Source of the DNA: KBS-96 sp964247975
GTDB lineage: Bacteria; Acidobacteriota; Terriglobia; Bryobacterales; Bryobacteraceae
Length of the DNA stretch: 64,000 nt
Assembly (NCBI GenBank): GCA_964247975.1
Contig: CAXTWH010000016.1
Location: forward strand, 33,901 to 97,900
Direction of reading: 5' to 3'
The notes below the pieces were generated by a model. It had not been told where the DNA came from. It made no database searches and saw nothing but the letters and a program-made list of their open reading frames with translations. The translations under genes and the position numbers were made by a program. Positions 52,146-60,141 of this stretch are shown piece after piece (within the stretch, counting starts at the first letter, position 1; each line of letters begins with the position of its first letter).

Positions 52146-54419
52146 TCAGGAGCGAGTGGATTTGGCGTATTCCGCATAACTGCTGAAGTAAGAAGGATCT
52201 TCCGCTTTCGGATTCCAATCGTTGAGAATGGTTCCGATCACTTCAATACCGTCTTCCGAAAGCCTCCGGTGCGAAAAGGCCAACTGTTCGCCGGTGGTGC
52301 GCCCCGCCCGACACACCAGAATCACCCCATCCGTATTCCGCGATAAGAGGCGAGCATCGGTTAAAGCCATCATAGGCGGACTGTCGAGCAGAATGAAGTC
52401 AAACTTCATGCGCACTTCTTCCAGAATTTCCGGCAGTCGCGTCGAATGCAAAAGTTTGGGAAGATCGGTGGCAGCTTCGCCGCTAGGCAGAATAAACAGA
52501 TTAGGGTAAGCGGTTTGTTTAATAACGGGATCAAGCGAACTGCTTTCCCAGGTAGAACTGAGCGCATCAGCCAGCCCCAATTCATTCTGCACTCCAAAGA
52601 GCGCGCTTAAACGGGGCCGCCGCAGATCGCCGTCAATAATAAGCACCTTGCGCCCCGATTCGGCTAAAGCTAAACCGAGATTGGAAACCGCTGTGGTTTT
52701 TCCGGCTTGCGGATGCGGACTGGTCATCAGAATAATACGGTTCCGGTAGAAGCTTTCGCCGTACATGACGAGCGAAGTCACCAGCGAGCGAATCGATTCT
52801 TTCACGAGTGATTCATTGCCGTGCCAACTGCTGATTGCCAACGGCACGGAATCTGAATTCTGTTTCACCGGGCTCAGAGCCAGCGTTTTCGTGCGCGTGG
52901 TGAGCAGCGGAGTACGGGCGATCGCTTTGGTGGAAGGAATCACTCCCAATTCCGGCACCGCGATCAGCTTGATGCTTTCGCCCGGCATCCGGATGCTGCG
53001 ATTAGAACGTTCGCGCAACAGGATCAGCAGAAGCGAACTCATAGCCGCGGCCAGAATGCCGATTCCCAGATCCTGCCCTAAGTTCGGCTTATAGGGAGCC
53101 GGTGAAGGTTTAGCGGCGTTAGCAATCCGGATATTGCTGGCCCGCAGCGCGGAAACTACGCCGGCTTCTTTGACGCGCTGCAGCATGGATTGATACACTT
53201 CGCGGTTGGCTTCCACCTCGCGCTGCAGCATGTTATAACGTACCTGCGCCAAGGATTGGTTTGACACCGTACCTAACTGTTTCTGGTAAGTTCCAGCGAG
53301 CAACTGCTCGCGGCGCCGGGAAGCTTCATAATCGTTTTGAATCCGGTGAACAATGGTGCCGCGTTCCCGCTCCATTTCCGCTTGCAGTTCATTGATCTGC
53401 GATTGGATATGCTGCACCTTCGGGTGTTCCGGCGTAAAAGAAGATTGCAGATCCGCTTTTTGACGATTCAGATCCGCCAAGCGGCTTTTATAATCCCGCA
53501 GCGCGCCGTCATCGGACACTTTCGGCAGCGCGTCAATCGGGCTGTTCTTCACCAGCTCCAATTGAGACTGCTTATCGTCCAGATCAGCTTCGGCCCGCGC
53601 CAGGTCGCCTTGCACTTGACGCAAACGCTCCGCCGCAATGCTTTCCCGCGAAGCGTCGGTGTAAATAAGACCGGTGGAATGCGCGTAAGCTTGCAGCGCA
53701 TCTTCCGACCGCTGCAGTTTCAGTTTCATATCCCCAAGCTGGCCGGTGAGAAACTCCCCGGTGCGCGCGGCGGCGTTCCAACGAGCTTCCTGGACTTGTT
53801 GGATGTACTGGTCGGCCAACGTATTGGCCGTATCGGCGGTCAGCTTCGGATCGGGTCCTTCCAGCGTCACGGAAATCAAACTGGCCTGGCCTTCCGGTTT
53901 CACCTTGGCTTGTCGAATTATATTGCGAACAATTTCTTCTCCGCTCAACGGCGCGGCATCGCCTTTCAAGCCAACCTCTTGCAGCAGCTTCTTGAAAGCG
54001 CTCTGGTGATTCAGAATGGCTGCCGGCACGGTGGGACCCACAATCTTGGCCGTTCGATCGATCACCTCGTCCGTGGTCAACAGCTTGGTTTGTGTTTCGA
54101 GGTACGTATCGGCGCTTTGCATGGCAGTGTTCGGATCGAGAGCCTTGTTATTCAGGAACTCCTCGTTCACGGCCAGCACTTCCAACAGCACCTTGGATTG
54201 GTAAGTTACCGGAGACAGTTTTGCCCATAACAGAGACAAAACCAGAAAACCGGAAAACAGGATCGCGATCGGAACACGATAACGCCGGAGAAGCACGGAA
54301 AGTCGCAGTGGTTCGCTGGATGCTCCTGACCCCGGAATATCAGCGGTGACGTTGTCGAGCCATCGCGGAGGCTCAATTGCTTTATTTTCGCGTTTAATAA
54401 GTTGTTGGTTATTCTGCAT
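52146..54419 (-). CDS. Wzc-like chain-length regulator/tyrosine autokinase
   Basis: A 757-residue inner-membrane protein. The N-terminal Wzz domain lies between two helices (near 55-72 and 445-465) with long periplasmic coiled coils. The C-terminal BY-kinase has Walker A PQAGKTTAVSNLG (near 570), Walker A' VLIIDGDLRRPRL and Walker B FILLDSPP. The C-terminus has a short Tyr cluster (SYFSSYAEY) for autophosphorylation. It controls polymer length and export with the Wza-like protein encoded just upstream. Confidence 0.93.
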   Translation of the reverse strand: MQNNQQLIKRENKAIEPPRWLDNVTADIPGSGASSEPLRLSVLLRRYRVPIAILFSGFLVLSLLWAKLSPVTYQSKVLLEVLAVNEEFLNNKALDPNTAMQSADTYLETQTKLLTTDEVIDRTAKIVGPTVPAAILNHQSAFKKLLQEVGLKGDAAPLSGEEIVRNIIRQAKVKPEGQASLISVTLEGPDPKLTADTANTLADQYIQQVQEARWNAAARTGEFLTGQLGDMKLKLQRSEDALQAYAHSTGLIYTDASRESIAAERLRQVQGDLARAEADLDDKQSQLELVKNSPIDALPKVSDDGALRDYKSRLADLNRQKADLQSSFTPEHPKVQHIQSQINELQAEMERERGTIVHRIQNDYEASRRREQLLAGTYQKQLGTVSNQSLAQVRYNMLQREVEANREVYQSMLQRVKEAGVVSALRASNIRIANAAKPSPAPYKPNLGQDLGIGILAAAMSSLLLILLRERSNRSIRMPGESIKLIAVPELGVIPSTKAIARTPLLTTRTKTLALSPVKQNSDSVPLAISSWHGNESLVKESIRSLVTSLVMYGESFYRNRIILMTSPHPQAGKTTAVSNLGLALAESGRKVLIIDGDLRRPRLSALFGVQNELGLADALSSTWESSSLDPVIKQTAYPNLFILPSGEAATDLPKLLHSTRLPEILEEVRMKFDFILLDSPPMMALTDARLLSRNTDGVILVCRAGRTTGEQLAFSHRRLSEDGIEVIGTILNDWNPKAEDPSYFSSYAEYAKSTRS

Positions 54420-54437
54420 TCACAATCTCCGTTGATC

Positions 54438-55463
54438 CTATAAGCGCCAGATCACTAATCCGGTTCCGATATTCACCGCCGCTTCCGCCGCCCGGATGGT
54501 AGCGTTCTTCGACACGTTGTTCGGAATAAATAAAATGTCGTCGGCATGCAAGCTCACGTCGGGTGATTTTCCATCCATGATTTTGCTGAGATCGGCAGCA
54601 ATCTCTTTGCGTTGCGGGCTGCCCGGCTCCAGTCTTAGAATTCTGGCTTTTTTAGGCGCCGCCGTGCGCATCAAACCACCCGCCAGCGCGACACATTGCA
54701 GCGAGGAAAGCGTGTCGTGGTCGTCTAAAACAAAGCCGCCCGGTTTGCCCACCTCGCCCAGCACGTAAATTAACTGAGCTTTGGGAACGGTAAGAACGTC
54801 GTTGGGCTCCACCACCAGGTTTTCTTCCGCCTTCCTGCCGTTCATAATCTCGCGCAGGTTTACCGAAGCCGTGCTGATGTGACCCGTTGCATCCGTTTTG
54901 GCGTTCGGCAAAGGAAGCGCTCCGTGGCTCAGATCGCGCGTAATAATCACAACCCCTCCGGCATCTGTACGAAGACCGCCGGCCATCGAGATCACTTCCA
55001 TCAGAGTTTTCCGACCGCGTAGTTGCAGAACGCCGGTGGTGTTTACCGCGCCCATCACCGACACCGGCTGACTACGGAAATCACTTACCAGCACGGTTAC
55101 TTGAGCGTTGGTGACATACTTCGTCAATCGCTTGGACAGTTCTGTTTCCAGTTGTTCCACCGTTAACCCGGCGGCATGAACACGCCCGATCATCGGTACC
55201 GTGATAAAGCCGTCCGCTCCGACAGGGATCGGCTTATCCGAAATCTCTTCGGCCTCATAAGCGCGCAGCACAATCTGGTCATCCGGTCCCAGCACGTAAT
55301 TGGCCCCCGCCGACAAAGAACGGGAATCGTTGACAGGACCAGCGCCAAGGCTGGACGGCGCGCTTGTCACCGTTTTACTGACTGCCCCCGGCGCCGGCGT
55401 TTGCGCGCTTAAAGACGCCCACAAGGCAGAAAAACAGGTTAGCGTTTTCCAGGTTTTTTTCAT
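54438..55463 (-). CDS. Wza-like polysaccharide export protein
   Basis: This 341-residue protein has a signal peptide (LTCFSALWASLSAQ, without an obvious lipobox). The Poly_export domain (about 55-135; YVLGPDDQIVLRAYE) is followed by SLBB repeats (VSVMGAVNTTGVLQLRG and VYVLGEVGKPGGFVLD-type motifs near 135-320). It forms the periplasmic/outer-membrane channel for the exopolysaccharide. It lies 18 bases upstream of the Wzc-like kinase. Confidence 0.92.
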   Translation of the reverse strand: MKKTWKTLTCFSALWASLSAQTPAPGAVSKTVTSAPSSLGAGPVNDSRSLSAGANYVLGPDDQIVLRAYEAEEISDKPIPVGADGFITVPMIGRVHAAGLTVEQLETELSKRLTKYVTNAQVTVLVSDFRSQPVSVMGAVNTTGVLQLRGRKTLMEVISMAGGLRTDAGGVVIITRDLSHGALPLPNAKTDATGHISTASVNLREIMNGRKAEENLVVEPNDVLTVPKAQLIYVLGEVGKPGGFVLDDHDTLSSLQCVALAGGLMRTAAPKKARILRLEPGSPQRKEIAADLSKIMDGKSPDVSLHADDILFIPNNVSKNATIRAAEAAVNIGTGLVIWRL

Positions 55464-55480
55464 CGTTTCACTCGTTTCAC

Positions 55481-55792
55481 CTAATGAGGCAGTCGCCTCG
55501 GGGAAATTGATTTTAAAGTTGATGTTTTTGCAGGAGCGGAACTTAACACCTGCAGCAAATGATTTTTCAGATCTTTCAGCGTCAGATCGAAAGCGTCGAG
55601 GCGCTTGGCAATGTTTTCCAACTCCTCGCGGGATAAGGATTCGCTTGAAGCGGAAGCCACTTGGCCCATCACCGCGGCGCGCGCAAAATCGGAAATGCTG
55701 CGGGCGCCCAGTGAAACTGCCGTTTTTGACAGTTCCTCAAATTCGCTTTCGGCAAGGCGGAAGGTAACAGCGTGCGTTCTGTTTTTGAACAC
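55481..55792 (-). CDS. Small ribbon-helix-helix-like protein in the polysaccharide operon
   Basis: A 103-residue protein from GTG 55792. The N-terminus THAVTFRLAESEFEELSKTA followed by SISDFARAAVMG has the beta-strand plus two-helix pattern of MobC/CopG-like ribbon-helix-helix DNA-binding proteins. The C-terminal half is a predicted helix (LENIAKRLDAFDLTLKDLKN) and may oligomerise. It sits between the NusG-like gene and the Wza-like gene, so it may act as a local repressor. No ribosome site is evident; the start is uncertain. Confidence 0.6.
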   Translation of the reverse strand: MFKNRTHAVTFRLAESEFEELSKTAVSLGARSISDFARAAVMGQVASASSESLSREELENIAKRLDAFDLTLKDLKNHLLQVLSSAPAKTSTLKSISPRRLPH

Positions 55793-55861
55793 GATTTTGT
55801 TAGTAGTGACTTAAGTTGATTTCGATACTGCTTTGGCGCGGACGGCTGCGATGGAATCGAA

Positions 55862-56434
55862 TCAACAGGAAACACCGAACTCAGGCGAGTTCACGTCGGT
55901 GAGAACAACGCCTTCCTGATTCGGCGCTACCCATTTAGGATCAATTTCAATCAACACAGACCGGCATAACAAACTGACGGAAAGAACCAAACGCTGCGTT
56001 TTCCGGATGCTGACCAAAATGCCGCGCAAACCCGCTAAAGGACCGTTGATGATTTGAACATTATTGCCTAGGTCCACATAACTGCAGCGTTCTAAAGGAA
56101 CTTGGGATTTCACCGCCATACGCAGCGATTCAATCTGTTCTTTGTTGGCGGCAATCGGGGAAGCACCAGCCCGCACTACATCCACCACGCCGGGCGTGCT
56201 CAGAATCGGCAGCATGGCAAACCGTTCCACCAAGCAAAAAATATAGCCTGGAAATAACGGCAGGTCCACGTGACGAAGTCGATTCGCCCACTTGCGTTTT
56301 TCTCTGGTTAAGGGCAAAAACTCACGACAGCCTCTTTCACGCAAAGCCGCAGAAACGGCTTTCTCGTGCCTGGGCCGCACCCGAAAAGCGAACCACTCTT
56401 CGGCTTTGTTTTCGGCTTGTGTATATGGCTTCAT
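55862..56434 (-). CDS. Specialised NusG paralogue (UpxY/RfaH-like antiterminator)
   Basis: A 190-residue protein with an NGN domain (about 10-115; EWFAFRVRPRHEKAVSAALR, PLFPGYIFC) and a KOW domain (about 130-180; VQIINGPLAGLRGILVSI). NusG paralogues encoded first in polysaccharide operons load on RNA polymerase at a leader signal and prevent early termination over long transcripts. It is the promoter-proximal gene of the 22-kb locus, with an AAGGA site upstream of ATG 56434. Confidence 0.88.
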   Translation of the reverse strand: MKPYTQAENKAEEWFAFRVRPRHEKAVSAALRERGCREFLPLTREKRKWANRLRHVDLPLFPGYIFCLVERFAMLPILSTPGVVDVVRAGASPIAANKEQIESLRMAVKSQVPLERCSYVDLGNNVQIINGPLAGLRGILVSIRKTQRLVLSVSLLCRSVLIEIDPKWVAPNQEGVVLTDVNSPEFGVSC

Positions 56435-57652
56435 ACCTGATCCTTGCTTCCTGAAAACCCAAGCTTTCTTAATTGGAGGACCTTGTTGTGTAGCAAGACA
56501 GAGCTATCGCTATCTCAACGTCCACTGCAGCTTTTGATTCACTGACTGCGAGGAGGATGAGCTTTGATGTTACCGAGCATGCTGCAACTCGTCAACGCTC
56601 TGAACCTAGGCGATGGTTCTAGTATTCATGCTGTTCTTCCTAGAACTGATCGCCCACAACTTAAAAATCCCGGCTGATTGCTTTTCATTTAAGCCAGCAA
56701 TCCTACCGTAAACCACTTAAAACTCAGGACTTATTTACTTAATACATATCGGCAAGAATTTTTCATTCATTACCGGAAAAACTATAGGACTTTCTTTAAA
56801 AGATTTTCCTGGCCTGCTCAGACTGTTGCAGAATCGCAATCAAACTCCGACAATCACTTGCTTCCAGCACTCCAAAGTGGAAGACCATTACAGTCTTAAG
56901 CTGGTCCGGCTCATCAGCGCAAAAGCTTATAGCCTTCCAGCCTCACTACCAGGCGAATAAACTCAACAACCCCTGTTCATATCGATAACAAAAATCTGTG
57001 TCGGACACCATATGTCTTCGAAAGCTGGCCAGAATAGGAAAGCCAGGATTACTACACTCACCAGAGCCTACGAAAAACTTCCCCCTTCTGCCGCTAGTTT
57101 TCAGGTTTCCAGCCTCCCGCTGAAATATCAGCGTTGCCGCATTCTGTCGAAATATGGTGTTTTTTCAAGTGCCATTTGTTGTCCAAACAAGGTTTTTCTG
57201 ATCCATCAGAAATGCTCTACTTCGTCGCAGAGCATGGTTTTGCTCTCGCCCCCGCCATTTCTAGCAGGTGGAGGTCCAATGTCGCCATAAGAGCGCAGAA
57301 ATCCAATCTGCCTTTTTAACTGCCAAGTTCGGGTCCGGTTTGCTGGCAGCTTCTTGTTTAACAAGCCATGAACCTTTTCGCTAATAACGAGAACCAAACG
57401 GTAAACGATTACGTTATTGTTCGCGTGGTACTAACACTACCGCAGGTGACTAAAAGTGCGGAAGTCACAAACACGAGTGCCACGCTCAGTTGACTGATGC
57501 AAAAGACCGGCTTGGCAGGTTTCCGGGGAAAACTGTTCTGGTTCGCGGTTTCTCATGAGCCTCGGTTTATTCTGGAGTTATTCAGCCACATGAACTTCGA
57601 ACACACTCAATTGGTTTATCCTGCGGACCGCCGTTTAGGAACTGATTGAACT
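56435..57652. other. 1.2-kb intergenic region upstream of the polysaccharide locus
   Basis: No intact gene was found. It lies between the divergent antiterminator and efflux genes, so it should hold promoters for both and a long leader for the polysaccharide operon. On the minus strand short stretches look like decayed coding sequence: near 56920-56990 two adjacent frames give IFVIDMN and EFIRLVVRLEGYKLLR, resembling the start of a response-regulator receiver. Near 57330-57380 the reading GLLNKKLPAN resembles a LuxR-type helix-turn-helix. The AT content is higher than in the flanking genes. No riboswitch or ops-like motif could be named. Confidence 0.5.
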
Positions 57653-58912
57653 ATGCGCCAGCAGGTGACTTCCCGTTTTATTCAGCTTCTGTTCTGTTTT
57701 TGTCTGGTGGAAACCTGCTCTGCGCAGGTCCGATTAACTTTGCAGGAAGCGTTAAACGAAGCTACGCAGGTGAATCCGCAGTTAACGGCGGCGCGGGCGC
57801 GCTTGGATGAAGCTCGCGGACAACGCACCCAGGCAGGTCTGGCACCCAATCCGCGGTTTGTTGTTCAAGCTGAAGATTACCGATTTTGGGGCAGCCAGCC
57901 TCATGCTTTCGCAGATACCACTGAGGACTACGCGTATCTGGGCCAGACTTTTGAAACTGATCGAAAACGAGCTAAACGGGTGGAGGTTGCTTCCTCGGTC
58001 GTGCGCCAAACGGAAACTGAGCAGGATCTGCTGATCAGACAAATCCGTACCCACGTCATTAGCGCTTACTGGAACGCTGCCGGCGCGACTCGAATCCGGA
58101 ATTTGCTTCAGGAAAATCTGAAAACGTACGACGAGGACGTAATTTATAACCGGAATCGCGTCCACGAAGGAGTGATGGCGGAAACCGACCTGATGCGTCT
58201 TGAATTGGAACGGGACCGCGTGCGGCTACAGGGAATCACCGCAGCGCGGGACGCGGACGAGGCGGTGATTGAGCTTTACCGCTCGATTGGCCGCGCCGAT
58301 TTTCCCACTGTTGTTCTGCTGGACTCGTTAGATAACATACCAGCCGTTACACTGCCGGACATGAAGCAGATTTTCGGCGCGCGCCCTGAGCTGCAGGTTT
58401 CCCGCGAGCTTGTAACTGAAGCGCAATCCAACATCAGGCTGCAGAAAGCAAACGCGAAACCGGACCCGGAAGTATTCCTCGGTTACAAGCGCGAACTTCA
58501 GTTGAACACTTTATATGGAGCCGTGCAGGTCGATTTGCCGATTCGCAACCGAAATCAGGGAGCCATTGCCAGCTCGGAAGCGCAACTTCGCTTGAACCAA
58601 GCAAATCTGGCGACTACGGAGATCAACATTAAAGCGGAAGTGGCAAGCGCGGAGCGGGCTTACCGGAATGCGCTTGAAATTTTCCAAGCCTTTCCGACTA
58701 CTCGGACGCGAGCGGAAGAAGTGGAGCGGCTAGCCCGAGCCGCTTACCGCGAAGGCGGAATTGATCTCATTCGGCTGCTTGATGCGGAGCGCAGCCGAAT
58801 TGAAGTGGAAACGGAGTACGCGCGGGCGCTGGTAGATTTGCAGCAGAGAATTGTTACTCTCCAGCTTGCCATTGGCGGCGACGTAAACGCATTAGCAGGA
58901 AAAACGCGGTGA
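57653..58912 (+). CDS. TolC-family outer-membrane efflux protein (CusC/CzcC-like)
   Basis: A 419-residue protein with a signal peptide (LLFCFCLVETCSAQ) and two OEP repeats forming the TolC beta-barrel/alpha-barrel, with long helices (LTLQEALNEATQVNPQLTAA and LIRQIRTHVISAYWNAAG-type heptads). It provides the outer-membrane exit duct for the RND pump encoded downstream. The stop overlaps the adaptor gene by four bases. An AGGAA lies upstream of the ATG. Confidence 0.9.
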   Translation: MRQQVTSRFIQLLFCFCLVETCSAQVRLTLQEALNEATQVNPQLTAARARLDEARGQRTQAGLAPNPRFVVQAEDYRFWGSQPHAFADTTEDYAYLGQTFETDRKRAKRVEVASSVVRQTETEQDLLIRQIRTHVISAYWNAAGATRIRNLLQENLKTYDEDVIYNRNRVHEGVMAETDLMRLELERDRVRLQGITAARDADEAVIELYRSIGRADFPTVVLLDSLDNIPAVTLPDMKQIFGARPELQVSRELVTEAQSNIRLQKANAKPDPEVFLGYKRELQLNTLYGAVQVDLPIRNRNQGAIASSEAQLRLNQANLATTEINIKAEVASAERAYRNALEIFQAFPTTRTRAEEVERLARAAYREGGIDLIRLLDAERSRIEVETEYARALVDLQQRIVTLQLAIGGDVNALAGKTR

Positions 58913-60132
58913 TAGCCAAAATACAACAAGGGCTGGCGGCAGTTTGCCTAGGCATCCTTTTAATTTCCTGTCACAAACAGGATGAGGGCTCCGGCAAAAA
59001 GCAAGATCAACAAAAAGATTCTCCATCAAAAGCATCCGACGGCAGCAGCGAAATTAAAGTTGAGGGCGAAGCGCAGCGGCAGGCCGGAATTCAGGTCGCT
59101 ACGGTGGAACTTCGCAGCATAGCGCAAAGCCTTACTGCTGCCGGGCAGATCACGATGGACGAAGAAAAAACGGTTCACGTAGGGGTGTATGCTTCCGGTC
59201 GCGTTACGGAACTTCACGCCAACATCGGTGATTTGGTTCATCGGGGAGCGGTTCTCGCCCGGCTGCATAGCCACGACGTGCATGAAACCCGGGCCGCCTA
59301 CATCAGCGCGCAACAGGAAGTGCAGCGCCAACAACAGATGGTGGAATACCAGCGCCGGATGCGCGATCGAATGAATCGCCTTTTCGCTTTAAAAAGCGCT
59401 TCAGCGCAGGAAGTGGAAAAATCCGAAGCCGATCTGAGGAATGCGCAAACCGATTTGAAAAACGCCCAAGTTTCCGTCGCGAAAGAAGCAGCGCATTTAA
59501 GTGATATTCTCAGCCTTCCCGAAGATCGGCTAGGCTCTTTGGACGAGAAAACAGAACAGGTGCCGGTGATTTCGCCGATCAGCGGAACGGTAATAGACCG
59601 TAAAATCACGTTGGGAACTGTGGTTGAAACCGGCAGTGAAATTTTCACCGTGTCTGATTTAGCGACAGTCTGGATGCTGGCTTCGGTGAACGAAACCGAA
59701 ATTGCCGGTTTACGAGTGGGTAGCGCGGCACAGATCACAACTCAGGCATACCCTGACCGGGTGTTCACCGGACGGGTAACTCGCCTGGGCACGCAGCTCG
59801 ATCCGCAAACCAGAACTCTCCAAGTGCGCATTGTTCTGCCGAACAACGGGTTAAAGCTTCGTCCGGCTATGTTTGCCAGCGCTCAAATCGAAGAAGGACA
59901 AACACGCAAAGCAATTTTCGTGCCGGAAGAAGCCATCCAGAACATTAACGGCGGGTCAATGGTTTTCCTGCGCAAGAACAATGAAATGTTCTCTGCGCAG
60001 CCGGTGCAGGTTGCGCGACGGGTGAACGGCGAAGCGGAAATCAGCACGGGCCTGCATCCCGGCGATGCCATTGCCGTGCAAGGAAGCTTCGTCATCAAAT
60101 CCGAGCTTTTGAAAAGTCAGATTGGTGAGTAA
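58909..60132 (+). CDS. RND efflux periplasmic adaptor lipoprotein (CusB/CzcB-like)
   Basis: A 407-residue adaptor that starts at GTG 58909 inside the upstream stop (GTGA). The N-terminus is a lipoprotein signal with a lipobox-like LLISC. A barrel-sandwich/lipoyl half-motif (GRVTELHANIGDLVHRGAVL), an alpha-helical hairpin (about 120-195), a second lipoyl half (VISPISGTVIDRKITLGTVV) and a beta-barrel follow. It links the inner-membrane pump with the outer-membrane duct. No His- or Met-rich metal-binding tail is seen. Confidence 0.9.
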   Translation: MIAKIQQGLAAVCLGILLISCHKQDEGSGKKQDQQKDSPSKASDGSSEIKVEGEAQRQAGIQVATVELRSIAQSLTAAGQITMDEEKTVHVGVYASGRVTELHANIGDLVHRGAVLARLHSHDVHETRAAYISAQQEVQRQQQMVEYQRRMRDRMNRLFALKSASAQEVEKSEADLRNAQTDLKNAQVSVAKEAAHLSDILSLPEDRLGSLDEKTEQVPVISPISGTVIDRKITLGTVVETGSEIFTVSDLATVWMLASVNETEIAGLRVGSAAQITTQAYPDRVFTGRVTRLGTQLDPQTRTLQVRIVLPNNGLKLRPAMFASAQIEEGQTRKAIFVPEEAIQNINGGSMVFLRKNNEMFSAQPVQVARRVNGEAEISTGLHPGDAIAVQGSFVIKSELLKSQIGE

Positions 60133-60141
60133 TGCTCAAAC

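Noticed and set aside
53337..54230. 297-codon plus-strand open frame opposite the Wzc-like kinase
   Set aside because: Antisense to the coiled-coil region of a well-supported gene; no ribosome site or family resemblance.
56860..56960. CTGATGAG sequence on the minus strand as a hammerhead ribozyme core
   Set aside because: The GAAA element and flanking stems needed for a hammerhead are absent.
57012..57290. 92-codon plus-strand ORF in the long intergenic region
   Set aside because: Ser/Pro-rich translation without domain pattern and no ribosome site; the other strand shows more coding-like fragments.
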